The position numbers and the translations under genes are program-made. The notes under the pieces were generated by a model, which was not told the origin of the DNA, made no database searches, and saw only the letters and a program-made list of their open reading frames with translations. A DNA stretch of 64,000 bases. Origin: Sphingomonas mali NBRC 15500. Lineage in GTDB: Bacteria; Pseudomonadota; Alphaproteobacteria; Sphingomonadales; Sphingomonadaceae. Positions 7,459 to 17,505 of the stretch are shown piece by piece. The stretch is taken from NCBI RefSeq assembly GCF_001598415.1, contig NZ_BCYX01000002.1:124001-188000 (forward strand). The letters are read 5' to 3'. Numbering within the stretch: the stretch's first letter is position 1; every line of letters begins with the position of its first letter.

Positions 7459-9558
7459 CTATGGGTTCAGCCTGCTCTCCGTGAGCGTGACTACGGCTCT
7501 CGGTCCGAGCTCGCCCGCCGACTGGCCGAGTGCGAAGGCATATTCGCCCGAGGCAATTGTCCAGCCATCGCCGGTCCAATCTGCCAACAGTCGCCGATCC
7601 ATGATGAGCCTCACCTCTCGCGTTTCGCCGGGCAGAAGGGTGATCTTCTGAAATCCGACAAGCCTCTGCACAGGCTTGCCTGCCGCGTTGACAAGATAGA
7701 GTTGCGCAACGTCGGCACCGGGACGCGCTCCGCTGTTGGTGACGACGAATTGCGCCACGACCATGTCGTCGCCGGTCAGCCGCAGCGAGCCATGATCGAA
7801 GCAAGTATAGGTGAGACCGTGGCCGAACGGAAACAGCGGCCTCTGGCCGTGCGCCGCGAACCAGCGGTAGCCGACATCGGACCCTTCGCTGTAATCGACG
7901 GTCACCATGGTTCCGTCCGGCTCGCCGAGGCCGGCGAGCAACGGCCGGGGATTCTGGCTCACATCGACCGGCCAGCTTAGCGGAAGGCGACCGCTCGGGT
8001 TGATCTTCCCGGTCAGCACGTCGGCGATCGCGTCGCCGCCCTTCTGGCCGGGATACCATGCCTCCATCACCGCCTTTACCCGGTCGAGCCAGGGCATGCT
8101 GACTGGATTTCCGGTTTCGAGTACGACCACGACGTTGGGATTTGCCCGGGACACCTCCTCGATCAAAATATCCTGTCCCTGAGGAAGCGCCATGCCGCCG
8201 TCATAGCCTTCGCATTGCCATTGCGTGGCGAAGACGATGGCAAGATCGGCCTTCGCCGCCCGAGCCGCGGCGGCCGGAATATTGTACCCGCTGTCGTAGG
8301 TGATATCGGCATGCGGTAGCTGTGCCCGAAGCGCCTCCAGCGGAGATGACGGCACGATCGACTGGCGGGCGTGCGTGTTCATGATGCCGGTCCCGCCGAC
8401 CGGGATGATCGCCGCTGCCCCGCCGACAGGCGTCACCTGGCTCGATCCGGCGCCCGACATCACGCCGATATCAGCGTAGCCGCCAATGATAGCGATCGAC
8501 CGAATCTTGTCGCCCAGCGGCAGGATACCGTCATTCTTGAGCAGGACGATCCCTTCGGCCGCGGTCTGCCGCGCCACCCGGGCGTTCGCGTCAAAGTCGA
8601 TCGGTGCCTTTGTCAGCGGCCGGTCGGCCCCAACTGCATAGATCGATCGGAGGATACGGCATACCGCGTCGGACAGCCGCCTCCCGGATACTCGACCGGC
8701 CGCATATTCAGCCTTCAGCGGTTCATCGAACCAGATTTGCCGGTCGAGTTGCGCACCGGACTGTTGATCCAGCCCCGCGTTGAAATAGGTGACGTCGTGG
8801 ACCGCCCCCCAATCGGACATCACCCAGCCAGGAAAGCCCCAATCGCGCTTGAGAACGGTATTGAGCAGATGGTCGTTGCCGCAAGCATAATGGCCGTTGA
8901 CGAGATTGTACCCGCCCATGACCGAACCGGGCTGGCCGATCTCGATGGCAATCTCAAAGGCGAGTAGGTCGGATTCGCGATGCCCGGCCTCGTCGATCCG
9001 GGCGTCCAGGGTGTTGCGCAGCGTCTCCTGCGCATTCAGCGACAAGTGCTTTACGGTCGCAATGACGCCTTGCGACTGAATCCCGCGGATCGACTCCCCG
9101 CCCAGGATCCCGGCCAGCAGTGGATCCTCGCCAAGATACTCGAAGTTGCGGCCATTGCGGGGATCCCGGGCAAGGTTGATACCCCCGCTGAGCAGCACGT
9201 TATAACCGAACGCTCTCGTCTCCGAGCCGATCATCTTGCCGCCGGCGAACGCAAGTTCAGGATTGAAGGTGGAGGCGATTGCCAGGCCTGACGGAAGCGC
9301 CGTCGCCTGATCATGACGAAGTTGCGTCGGATTGGCCACGCCGAGGCTGGCATCAGTCTCCAGCAGGTCGGGAATGCCCAGCCGCGGGATTCCGCGGACA
9401 TAGCCCGCGATCGCCGGTATGCCTCCGAACAGGGCCGGATCGATGTTCGACCCGGGCATTGGGATCGGCATGATTCCGTGCAGCAGCTGGAACCGCTCGT
9501 CGTCCGTCATTTTCGCTTCAGTCGCGCGCGCGCGCGCATCCGGATCGGTCGTGTTCAT
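7459..9558 (-). CDS. Glycoside hydrolase family 3 (beta-glucosidase-like)
   Basis: A 699-residue GH3 enzyme with the N-terminal TIM barrel, the nucleophile in MSDWGAVH, an alpha/beta sandwich domain carrying the acid/base Glu in QCEGYDG, and a C-terminal fibronectin III-like domain (FPFGHGLTY onwards). No signal peptide is seen, so the enzyme is probably cytoplasmic, acting on an imported glycoside. The start at 9558 follows an AAGGGG ribosome site; a longer version to 9597 lacks one. It is last in a minus-strand series after a CocE-like hydrolase and a sugar symporter. GH3 covers beta-glucosidase, xylosidase and others, so the sugar is unknown. Confidence 0.88.
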   Translation of the reverse strand: MNTTDPDARARATEAKMTDDERFQLLHGIMPIPMPGSNIDPALFGGIPAIAGYVRGIPRLGIPDLLETDASLGVANPTQLRHDQATALPSGLAIASTFNPELAFAGGKMIGSETRAFGYNVLLSGGINLARDPRNGRNFEYLGEDPLLAGILGGESIRGIQSQGVIATVKHLSLNAQETLRNTLDARIDEAGHRESDLLAFEIAIEIGQPGSVMGGYNLVNGHYACGNDHLLNTVLKRDWGFPGWVMSDWGAVHDVTYFNAGLDQQSGAQLDRQIWFDEPLKAEYAAGRVSGRRLSDAVCRILRSIYAVGADRPLTKAPIDFDANARVARQTAAEGIVLLKNDGILPLGDKIRSIAIIGGYADIGVMSGAGSSQVTPVGGAAAIIPVGGTGIMNTHARQSIVPSSPLEALRAQLPHADITYDSGYNIPAAAARAAKADLAIVFATQWQCEGYDGGMALPQGQDILIEEVSRANPNVVVVLETGNPVSMPWLDRVKAVMEAWYPGQKGGDAIADVLTGKINPSGRLPLSWPVDVSQNPRPLLAGLGEPDGTMVTVDYSEGSDVGYRWFAAHGQRPLFPFGHGLTYTCFDHGSLRLTGDDMVVAQFVVTNSGARPGADVAQLYLVNAAGKPVQRLVGFQKITLLPGETREVRLIMDRRLLADWTGDGWTIASGEYAFALGQSAGELGPRAVVTLTESRLNP

Positions 9559-9740
9559 GTTGGCCCCTTGTTGATGCCTGAAGAGTGAGGTGCCCACGCA
9601 AAGAGGATGGGTTTGCCTCGCCGCTTTCTCGGGAAAGACGCCGCCTTCACGTGAAATCGATGGCGATCTCAGTCAGACGGTCGATTTCCGGCGTTCGGTG
9701 CTACGACTGGGGCCGAACGTCTCCGATGGGTCGGCGTTCA

Positions 9741-11240
9741 TCACACCGCGCGTGCAATGGGTTTGCCAATCACTGGATCGGGTTCGCCCGAACCTGCTTT
9801 CCACGGCCTTTCCGCATGCGACTTTCTGCCAGCGAGGCTGGCGATGATCGCCGCGTGGTGTTGCCGATCGATCTTGTACCGCCACAAAAACGGTAGCGTT
9901 GCGAGAAGAAGCATTGCCGCCGCCGGCCCCCAAAGCAAGCCCACGCCCGCGACGGTAGCCGCCGAGGGAGCTGCCGCGTCCGTGGCCGAAAAACCCACGA
10001 GCTGAAGGCCCAGCCCGGCGAGAAAGGCGCCGAGTCCGGTCGCTGCCTTGGCCCCGAGCATCAAAGATGCGGCATAGAGTGCCTCGCAACGAACGCCGAA
10101 CAGATAATCATGTTCGTCCACGGCATCGGCCATCATCGAGTAGAAGCAGACGAAGCAGACCGTACCACCAGCCCCCAGCACAAGGCCGTTCGCGATCAGC
10201 AGCGACAGGCAGATGAATGTGCCCGGTTGCAACAGCCCGGCCTCGACCAGGATCGGCAGCAGGATGGGACCGACGACAATGGTAATGATAGCAGCTGTGA
10301 GAACAGAGCGCTTTTCAAAGCGGGTCACAAGAAGAGCAGCGACCGCGGTGCCGACGATCATCCCGATGGGCATGACAAGTATAGGGAGTTGGAGCTGCTC
10401 TGGTGGCAGATGCCAGAAGAACCGATAGGCATGGAGGTTGAGCGAACTGGTCACACCCTGGCTTATGAGCACCAGTACGGCGACGATGAAGAGCGGGACG
10501 AACGACGGATTCTGAAAGAGACTGCCGATCTCCGCGATGAAGTGGCGGCCATCGTTGCGCGTCGTGGTCTGCGGGACAGGCAGGGCAAGGATTGCTCGTC
10601 CCGCGCCGAGCAAGCACCAAAGACCGAAGGCCAGGATCAGAATAGCCAACCATGCGCCGAACATTGGATAAGCGTCGCGAGACTGAAGGCCGCCCTTGCC
10701 GGCGAAGATCAGCAGGAAAGCCGGAACGAGGCAGGCCGCTGTTCCCACGACGGCAAACAAGCCCCTGAACCCACTGATGACCGACCGTTCGGCGTAATCG
10801 TCGGTCAGTTCCGCGGTCAACGCCGAGTGGGGCAGCGCGAACAACGACATTGACGCGCGGAGAACGATGCTGAAGCTAAGAGCATAGACGAAGAGCATTG
10901 TCCCGGAGAGGCCGCGGGGAATGCTGAATAGGGCTATTGCCGCTGCCATCATCGGCAGCAACGATACCATCATGAACGGCAAGCGCCGACCAAGGCGCGA
11001 CCGCCAATTGTCCGACACCCGGCCGATCAGCGGGTCGAGCAGGCCATCGACGGCGAGTGATAGGAAGAACACCGTCCCGGCGGCCACTCCGGACAACCCG
11101 CAGACGGTGGTCAGATAGAAAAGAAGGAAGGTGTTCGACGTCGCGATCGCGTACTCGATGGCCTGGCCGCTTCCATAGCTCAGCTTCAATGAAAGGCCGA
11201 GCTTTCTGGCCGTGTCGCCTTTGAATCCAGCGGTGCTCAT
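9741..11240 (-). CDS. GPH-family sugar:cation symporter (MFS)
   Basis: A 499-residue membrane protein with about twelve hydrophobic segments. The early motif DGLLDPLIGRVSDNWRSRLGRR is the signature loop of the glycoside-pentoside-hexuronide (MelB-like) family. It should import a sugar or glycoside with H+ or Na+. The start at 11240 follows GGAGG; the ORF extends five codons further. It sits between the GH3 enzyme and the CocE-like hydrolase on the same strand, which suggests it brings in their shared substrate, or inositol or a glycoside of it. Confidence 0.85.
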   Translation of the reverse strand: MSTAGFKGDTARKLGLSLKLSYGSGQAIEYAIATSNTFLLFYLTTVCGLSGVAAGTVFFLSLAVDGLLDPLIGRVSDNWRSRLGRRLPFMMVSLLPMMAAAIALFSIPRGLSGTMLFVYALSFSIVLRASMSLFALPHSALTAELTDDYAERSVISGFRGLFAVVGTAACLVPAFLLIFAGKGGLQSRDAYPMFGAWLAILILAFGLWCLLGAGRAILALPVPQTTTRNDGRHFIAEIGSLFQNPSFVPLFIVAVLVLISQGVTSSLNLHAYRFFWHLPPEQLQLPILVMPIGMIVGTAVAALLVTRFEKRSVLTAAIITIVVGPILLPILVEAGLLQPGTFICLSLLIANGLVLGAGGTVCFVCFYSMMADAVDEHDYLFGVRCEALYAASLMLGAKAATGLGAFLAGLGLQLVGFSATDAAAPSAATVAGVGLLWGPAAAMLLLATLPFLWRYKIDRQHHAAIIASLAGRKSHAERPWKAGSGEPDPVIGKPIARAV

Positions 11241-11333
11241 CCTCTGACCCTCCATGGCTGCAGCAAGCGGCGACCAGGGAACTTCGTCCGATCACACGCC
11301 GCCTTTTCATCGAATTGCGAATGGCCTGAGCGA

Positions 11334-13241
11334 TCAATCATGGCCGGGCGGCGCCACTAGAGACCAAGTTCGCGTATAGATGGCCATGCCATCAATTGTG
11401 ATGGCCGCATTGGCATGGCCCCCGAAGGCCGTGTGATGGGTCGTCACATGGACGTCGATGAGTTGGCCGCTATCGAGTGTGATCTTCGCCCGCGCTTCGG
11501 CGACAGCAGCCGCCGGCTGCGCCGGGTCCGGCGAAGATGTGGCGCGTGAGATCGACCTAAAGTCCACGCGGTGTTTCCCGTTCGTTGTCAGCGAGGTGAC
11601 CTCTTGGCCGGCCTCCACCGTCACCATCCCTCGAATCAAGTCCCGCGAAATCGACCACTTAGGCTGACCGGAGATAAAGAAGGCCGGGCCTTGGGAAGGC
11701 TCGATCTGTGGCGACGGAAGGTCGACCACATTCCCCGATCCAGGATCGAGTTCATCGAGAGAGAGCTCGACGGCAACGAGCGCAGGTCGCGAGACCGAGT
11801 CCACCACTGGTTGGGGCCACAGCCGCGGGAAATCGGATTCGGACAGGATCAGCCTTAGGCTGTGGCCTTCACAGAGTCGGTAACACGTGGCGGTCAGGGC
11901 GAGTTCCTGTGCGTCGGCGCGCAGCATTCCTGAACTAATGAACGTAGATACCCCGTGCGGTGAAACGTCGCAGAGCCTTGCCACGACTCGCGCGGGCGGC
12001 GTGCCATCCCAGCGCAGCCTGACGGTCGGGCGGCCGATGATCGTCAAATCGGCCGGTAGCGGACCGGTCGTGAAATGAAGCGAGCGCATGTCGTCGTCAT
12101 GCTGATCGAGCGGCAATCCAAAGCCGCTGGTCGGTATCAACGTCAGGCCGGACAACGCCCCAACGGTGCGATCCGACGACCACGCCACGCGCAGGTCCGG
12201 CGCAGCATCGTTCTGCCGATCGGCGACCGGGCGCAGAACCGAACCGTTCTCAGCGGAAAACTGGCGCAGCTGATGCGTGCCGTTCAAGTGATCCAATTGC
12301 CGCCATTCGGAATTCTTGCCCTGGACGAACATCGTTACGGGCGGCTCATTCATCATGCCCGTATCGACTCCCTTGAGCCAGTGATCCCACCAGCGAAGCG
12401 CAATGGGGTTGAAGTCGATCGCGCCGAACAGAGATCCGTGCGGCATGGTATGCATCCACGGCCCTGCCAACAGCTTTTTCGGCCCGTTCATCTGCTCGTA
12501 CGCCCGAATGCTGGCGTCGCAGAAAAGATCGCGCCAGCCGGAGATGCAAAGCGCTGGAACGGTAATTCTAGATGCGTCGATGGCGCGGGTGCGCCAAATC
12601 GGATGCCCTGGCGGATGCTTCGCAAAATCGACCACCCAGGGTTCGGCCTGTTCACGCCGATCCTGCCACCGCCGCTGTTCGACGGTCGAAGCATATGTAT
12701 GAAGCGGCGGAATAAGCTGGTTCAGCAGCGTCTGGCTGCCCCACATCGAGAGCGATCCCATGCACCCCATGTGTCCACCCGGATGCACGAAGTCACGTTC
12801 GGGATCGAGCATCCCTTCGAGCGCGATGATCGCGGTCAGATTGGCCGGCTGACGCGCAGCGGCCCGCATCGTCATGATCGATCCGTACGACATGCCCCAC
12901 ATGCCGACCTTGCCGGTACACCAAGGCTGGTGTTCCAACCAATTGATCACATCGATCGCGTCGTCGGCCTCACGAGCATCAAAAGGCCCGCGCTGCATTC
13001 CGTCGGACGAGCCGGTGCCGCGGAAATCGACGAGAATTAGCGCATATCCGCGGGATGCGAACCAGCGCATCTCCGCGTCGAGACCACCGCCGAACACGTC
13101 CTTGCGATAGGGAAGAATCATCAACAGCGCAGGAACACGATCAGGGGTTTCCGGCCGATACAGGTCCCCTGAAAGCGTCACGGCATCGTCGATCGTCGGA
13201 ATACGGACATCCCGCTCAACGCGAACAGCATAGGTGGTCAT
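11334..13241 (-). CDS. CocE/NonD-family hydrolase (X-Pro dipeptidyl-peptidase fold)
   Basis: A 635-residue protein with an N-terminal alpha/beta hydrolase domain and a C-terminal jelly-roll domain. The nucleophile is in GMSYGS (residues about 121-126). Tryptophan-rich WNYE-like insertions and the C-terminal beta-rich part fit cocaine-esterase and alpha-amino-acid-ester hydrolases. It has no clear signal peptide. Three potential starts (TTG 13247, ATG 13244, ATG 13241) are clustered; 13241 gives the best distance to GGAG. It probably hydrolyses an ester or amide in the uptake locus. The substrate is unknown. Confidence 0.8.
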   Translation of the reverse strand: MTTYAVRVERDVRIPTIDDAVTLSGDLYRPETPDRVPALLMILPYRKDVFGGGLDAEMRWFASRGYALILVDFRGTGSSDGMQRGPFDAREADDAIDVINWLEHQPWCTGKVGMWGMSYGSIMTMRAAARQPANLTAIIALEGMLDPERDFVHPGGHMGCMGSLSMWGSQTLLNQLIPPLHTYASTVEQRRWQDRREQAEPWVVDFAKHPPGHPIWRTRAIDASRITVPALCISGWRDLFCDASIRAYEQMNGPKKLLAGPWMHTMPHGSLFGAIDFNPIALRWWDHWLKGVDTGMMNEPPVTMFVQGKNSEWRQLDHLNGTHQLRQFSAENGSVLRPVADRQNDAAPDLRVAWSSDRTVGALSGLTLIPTSGFGLPLDQHDDDMRSLHFTTGPLPADLTIIGRPTVRLRWDGTPPARVVARLCDVSPHGVSTFISSGMLRADAQELALTATCYRLCEGHSLRLILSESDFPRLWPQPVVDSVSRPALVAVELSLDELDPGSGNVVDLPSPQIEPSQGPAFFISGQPKWSISRDLIRGMVTVEAGQEVTSLTTNGKHRVDFRSISRATSSPDPAQPAAAVAEARAKITLDSGQLIDVHVTTHHTAFGGHANAAITIDGMAIYTRTWSLVAPPGHD

Positions 13242-13288
13242 CATCAACTCCAGAGGGTCCCCGCTCGATCGAGCGGGGACCCTGCCGA

Positions 13289-15673
13289 TTACATCCGATA
13301 GCTTAGCGACAGCCCGATCGTACGGAACGAGTTCGGCCCGAAAGCCTGCCAGTAATTCCCGCCGAGGGCCGCATCGCTCTTCCCCGTCGGGCCGACGTAG
13401 ACGCCGGCCGCCGGGTCGGCGAGGATGAAGCTCGGGATGCGCTTGTCCAAGAGGTTGCGCACGAACGCGGTGAGCGACACCTTGCCGTCAGCGGTGCGGA
13501 CGCCCGCCGACAATCCCACGATCGCACTGGCGCCAACGCGGGTTTGCGGATCCAGCGTCTGGCTGAACTTGAATGAGCTGCGGTGATAGACGTCGCCTTG
13601 CATGAAGCCGACCAGAGTGCTCGAGACTGGATGCTCATAGCGAGCCGTGACAGCGGTCGTCCAACGCGGCGCGTTGGATAGCTGATTGCCGCTCACATCT
13701 GTCGTGCCGTCGGGAAGGCAGACGTTCGTCCCGCTGGTGCCGGTCGGTTGACCGTAATAGCAAGGAATACCGGGTAGGTTGACGTACTTGGTGTGATTGT
13801 AGGTCACGCCGCCACTGATGGTCAGCCCCTCGAACGGCAAGGCAGTGAACTCGACCTCGGCCCCGCGTGACTTCAGTTGGCCAGCGTTGAGCAGCATGAA
13901 CCCGGAGGCGCTGCCCTGAATTTGCGCCTGCGTCTGGAAATTTTCGAACGTGGTGTCGAACAGCGCGACGTTGAGCCGCAGGCGGCGATCGAACAGCGTC
14001 GATTTCACGCCCAATTCGAAGCTTTTCGGGATTTCAGGCGCGACGCGCGTGCCACTGAACCCGTCAAAGGTAGGCGCCTTGTAGCCGCGCGTGTAGGTCG
14101 CATAGGCCAAAACGCCTGGCGCGATGTCATAGTCCAGACCGAACCGATATGAGATGTTGCCTTGGGTCGTCCTCTTTTCATAATCGAGCGCCGGGTACAG
14201 CGGCAGCGCGGCCGCCGGGTTCGTGAGCAGTGCCGCCACCCTGATAGCATCGTGCGTGTAGCGGGCTCCACCGGTCAGGCGGAACGAGTTGGTGATCTTG
14301 AACTGACCTTCGAAAAACCCTGCATAGCTCTTGGTGCCGAAGCCGCCTCCGAGGAAACCACCGATCAGCGACGTACCAGAGGGCATGGGAACACCGAGAT
14401 TGGCGCCTTGCAACAGGCCGCTGGTGGAGCTCAAGTCCAGGTAGAAGAGCCCGAGCTGATAAGAAAATCGGCCCGTGGACGGCGAGGACAGTCGCAACTC
14501 CTCCGTCGTCTGCTTGAGACGACTGCCGCCGTGATTCACGTCGAAAAGGTCGGCGGTCGTCGTGTCGGTATCGAGCGAGGTATTGTTCTCGTAGACACGG
14601 TGGCCAACCACGTTCGTCAGGGTATATCCACCACCCAGATCGATTTCAGCCTTGAGCGACCCCCCGTACAGCTTCGAGCTGTTCGTATTCGGCACGTCGG
14701 TCGCAATCGTGGTGTTGGTAGGCGAGGCGAACACGCCGTTGCTGGCGTTAATGCTGGAAATCAGCCCGCCCGGCGCGGTGTAGCGGTGTACCAGAACGCT
14801 TTCGGCCGGACCGTTCGTGTCCTGGTAGTCTGCAGACGCCGTCAGGCGAACGGACGAGCTGGGCTCCCACAGATATTTGAGCCGACCACCGACCTTTACG
14901 ATACCCAGGTCGTCAGAGAGCTTGAGATCGCGGACGAACCCATCCTGCCGGTTGACGAACAGCGCGACCCGCAGTGCCGAGTTCCCAGTGACCGGCGTAT
15001 TGCCTGCGACCTGAAACATGACGCCATTACCCGAACCTGGTGCGGTCGAGTTGCCGTAGTCGACATTTGCCAGGAACTCCGAGCGACCCAGTTTCGGCTG
15101 CGCGGTCGTGATGTTGATAAGCCCGGCAGCAGCGTTCTTTCCGAACAACATGCCCTGAGGGCCACGCAGCACCTCGACACGGTCCAGATCAAAAAACTGG
15201 ACGTTTCCGAATTGCGCCCGGCTCATCACCACGTCGTCAATGACAAGGCCGACGCTGGCCTCGGTTTGCGTCCCGAACACCGCGGTTCCGATTCCCCGGA
15301 TCGTGAAGTTGACAGCACCCACCTCCTGAGCCGCCGACTGCACCTGCAGGCTCGGCGCGAGATTGACCAGTTGATACGCGTTCGTGACCTGGTGCTGCGC
15401 AAGGCTCTCTGCGCTGACCACGCTGACGGCGACGGGCACCGTTTGCGCGCTCTCGGCGCGCCGGCGCGCGGTGACAACAATATCTTCCAAGCGGCCGGTG
15501 CTGCTCTCGGTCGCCTGCGTGGGAACAGCCGGCACGGATCCAGTCGCGTCCGCATTTGGCGTGGCACTCGATCCCGCGGTCGGGACAGGCGTGGCCTGCG
15601 CCAGCGCCGGAGTAGCGATGACCGCCGCCGACAAGCCAGCCAGGGCAGCGCTGCTCAAGAGTAATGCCTTCAT
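13289..15673 (-). CDS. TonB-dependent outer-membrane receptor
   Basis: A 794-residue receptor with an Ala-rich signal peptide cleaved after TPALAQ, a TonB-box-like DIVVTARRR segment, a plug domain (GIGTAVFG ... RVEVLRGPQGMLFGKNAAAG) and a beta-barrel ending in the aromatic C-terminus SLSYRM. Sphingomonads use many such receptors to import complex carbohydrates and aromatics. A perfect AGGAGG ribosome site precedes the ATG. Its place upstream of the hydrolase, symporter and GH3 genes on the same strand makes it the likely outer-membrane entry port of this locus. Confidence 0.92.
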   Translation of the reverse strand: MKALLLSSAALAGLSAAVIATPALAQATPVPTAGSSATPNADATGSVPAVPTQATESSTGRLEDIVVTARRRAESAQTVPVAVSVVSAESLAQHQVTNAYQLVNLAPSLQVQSAAQEVGAVNFTIRGIGTAVFGTQTEASVGLVIDDVVMSRAQFGNVQFFDLDRVEVLRGPQGMLFGKNAAAGLINITTAQPKLGRSEFLANVDYGNSTAPGSGNGVMFQVAGNTPVTGNSALRVALFVNRQDGFVRDLKLSDDLGIVKVGGRLKYLWEPSSSVRLTASADYQDTNGPAESVLVHRYTAPGGLISSINASNGVFASPTNTTIATDVPNTNSSKLYGGSLKAEIDLGGGYTLTNVVGHRVYENNTSLDTDTTTADLFDVNHGGSRLKQTTEELRLSSPSTGRFSYQLGLFYLDLSSTSGLLQGANLGVPMPSGTSLIGGFLGGGFGTKSYAGFFEGQFKITNSFRLTGGARYTHDAIRVAALLTNPAAALPLYPALDYEKRTTQGNISYRFGLDYDIAPGVLAYATYTRGYKAPTFDGFSGTRVAPEIPKSFELGVKSTLFDRRLRLNVALFDTTFENFQTQAQIQGSASGFMLLNAGQLKSRGAEVEFTALPFEGLTISGGVTYNHTKYVNLPGIPCYYGQPTGTSGTNVCLPDGTTDVSGNQLSNAPRWTTAVTARYEHPVSSTLVGFMQGDVYHRSSFKFSQTLDPQTRVGASAIVGLSAGVRTADGKVSLTAFVRNLLDKRIPSFILADPAAGVYVGPTGKSDAALGGNYWQAFGPNSFRTIGLSLSYRM

Positions 15674-16006
15674 TTCAGTGCCTCCTAAAAATCATTTTTT
15701 TGTTTTATGTGGTCGGTGCGTTCTCCCCGAGCCGAGCAGGCCGCCCAGTCGAGACGAAAACCGCCGTCAGATCGAAGAGAAGGTTCCAGCGGCTGCCTGG
15801 AGGCTGGCGTTACGTGCCTGGCCACTACGGTGGCGCGGGTTCGATGCGCGCTCGATGCCACGTAACCTCTGACCTTGAAGCCTGTCGGCGGTCATCCTTC
15901 TCCCCATGCGTTCGCAACCTCGTCGCGGCGGCGTGAGGCAGGTTCGCCCCGATCGCCTGCCTCGTCGTTAATGTGAGTTGCCACTTCGTTCGGCGGCATT
16001 GGCGAG

Positions 16007-16051
16007 TTATGATGTTGCAATATGCATTCTGTCAAGACACTATTTAGAATG
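16007..16051 (-). promoter_or_regulatory. Sigma70-like promoter with overlapping CATTCT/AGAATG inverted repeat
   Basis: Read on the minus strand, TTGACA (16030-16035) is followed after exactly 17 bases by TCATAA (16007-16012). A CATTCT (16025-16030) ... AGAATG (16046-16051) inverted repeat overlaps the -35 box. It points to the TonB receptor start about 330 bp away, implying a long leader. No gene is seen between 15674 and 16290. Confidence 0.5.
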
Positions 16052-16289
16052 TAAGTTCGATTTGACATGGCATTAGCGATGGGTTCGGCCAATTCTGGCA
16101 AGATTCCGCGGCCGATCCGCGTTGTACCGGCCCGACACGCTGTCCCTGGGCGAGCCGGCAGCGAAATCGTTCCCGAGTCACGGGAAAGGCCGAATCGGCT
16201 TGAGGGGTTGACCCTCCGCACGTTCACTCTGACGCAGCAGCCCTGATCAAGGTTCGCGAGAAAACGCCCGGCAGCGCGATCTTCGTTGC

Positions 16290-16545
16290 TCCCTCGCAGG
16301 CATTATCATGGGGCCAACACAGCATCATGCCGAACCCGATGGCGAGAGTAGACATCAGCCGGGACGAATTCGAAGGCATTCCGGCGATCGCGGGCTATGT
16401 CCGCAGAATCTCACGGCTGGGTATTCCCGGCCTGCTGGAGACAAGCGATTGCCGCCCGCTGCACGTTCGAACGGACCTAGCCTATGGCTTCGGCGTGCTC
16501 TCGGTGAGTATGCCTTCAAGGCAGGTCGGCGGAGTCCAGCTGTCC
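16290..16545 (+). pseudogene. Rearranged remnant of a GH3 glycosidase gene
   Basis: The stretch about 16320-16441 encodes a fragment (IMPNPM ... GIPAIAGYVRRISRLGIPGLLET) that matches residues near the N-terminus of the GH3 enzyme at 7459-9558. It then switches, at about 16442-16508, to sequence matching the 3' end of that gene in the opposite orientation (on the minus strand it reads LTES...P-stop). A final forward EYAF-like piece may also be GH3-derived. It therefore looks like a decayed, internally inverted copy rather than a gene. Confidence 0.6.
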
Positions 16546-16566
16546 GATGCTCTTGCGACCAAGCGG

Positions 16567-17505
16567 TCAGATCCCGATCATCGTGCGCAATCGCCCAAGA
16601 ACCGCGGCCGTCGCTTCACCCGCCGCCGGTATCAGCCCGGCCAGATCGACGAAGCCGTGCGAGAGGTGGTCGAACTCGATGAGGCCAACGCTCACGCCGC
16701 TATCCTTCAGCCGCTCCGCGTAGACGACGGCTTCATCACGCAGCGGATCGATCGACAGTACCACGATGAGCGCTGGGGGCAGCGCACTCAGATCGGCCGC
16801 GGCGAGCGGCGAAACGTGTGGATTCGCCCGATCCTCCTTATCGCAATACGCGTCAATGAGCGCGTCGAGATCTTCGCCGCGAAATCCGGGATGAGCATCT
16901 CTGCGCCGTGACGGATACTGCGCCGCAATCGCGCGCAGATCGACAGCGGGATATAGCAGAAGCTGCGCGTCGTAGCTTTTGTCGCCCCGCACCATTCGAT
17001 CGCGCAAGGTGAGGCAGATCGCGGCCGCGAGATTGCCGCCGGCGCTGTCACCTGAGATCACCAACGGTCCGGCGGCGAATTTGGGAGCCTCTGCCAAAAA
17101 CCATTCCGCGGCGGCGAGACTGTCCTCGAAGGCGGCGGGAAAAGGATGCTCGGGCGCCAGCCGGTACGAACTGGTCACGACGACCATTCCAAGCGTCCGA
17201 CAAATGCGGCGAGCAGTATGGTCAATCGTGCGAAGGCTACCAGCGTGCCAACCACCGCCATGGATATAGTGCAGAACACCCTTTGCCTGTTCGAGCGGAC
17301 GGTAGATGCGGATCGGCACCGGGCCGATAGGGCCGTCGATCTCGCTTTCCTCGACACCGGCGACTTCGTCGAGCCCGCCTGGTCCCACCATCATAGAAAT
17401 CATCGCCTCGCCTCGTTGCCGCTGTTTTGCGAAGTCGATGGGACCGGGCTCCGGCGGCGGGATTTGCGCGAGGAACTGTTCGGTCGCAGGATCAAGCGGC
17501 ATCAT
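16567..17505 (-). CDS. HSL-family alpha/beta hydrolase (esterase), copy 1
   Basis: A 312-residue hormone-sensitive-lipase-type esterase with the oxyanion motif HGGGW, nucleophile elbow GDSAGG, an acidic residue in the SIDPLRDEA segment and the histidine in SHGF. It cleaves short to medium acyl esters in the cytoplasm. The start (ATG 17505 or 17502) lies inside the end of the upstream class-C hydrolase gene, so the pair is coupled. It is clearly paralogous to the esterase at 27062 in the iol operon (shared IPPP, LHY, GGGW, VVVTS-YRLAPE and DPLRDEAV segments). Confidence 0.88.
   Translation of the reverse strand: MMPLDPATEQFLAQIPPPEPGPIDFAKQRQRGEAMISMMVGPGGLDEVAGVEESEIDGPIGPVPIRIYRPLEQAKGVLHYIHGGGWHAGSLRTIDHTARRICRTLGMVVVTSSYRLAPEHPFPAAFEDSLAAAEWFLAEAPKFAAGPLVISGDSAGGNLAAAICLTLRDRMVRGDKSYDAQLLLYPAVDLRAIAAQYPSRRRDAHPGFRGEDLDALIDAYCDKEDRANPHVSPLAAADLSALPPALIVVLSIDPLRDEAVVYAERLKDSGVSVGLIEFDHLSHGFVDLAGLIPAAGEATAAVLGRLRTMIGI

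Noticed and set aside
15674..16290. Possible small genes in the gap upstream of the TonB receptor
   Set aside because: Frames are Arg/Pro-rich without ribosome sites; only a promoter-like signal is supported.
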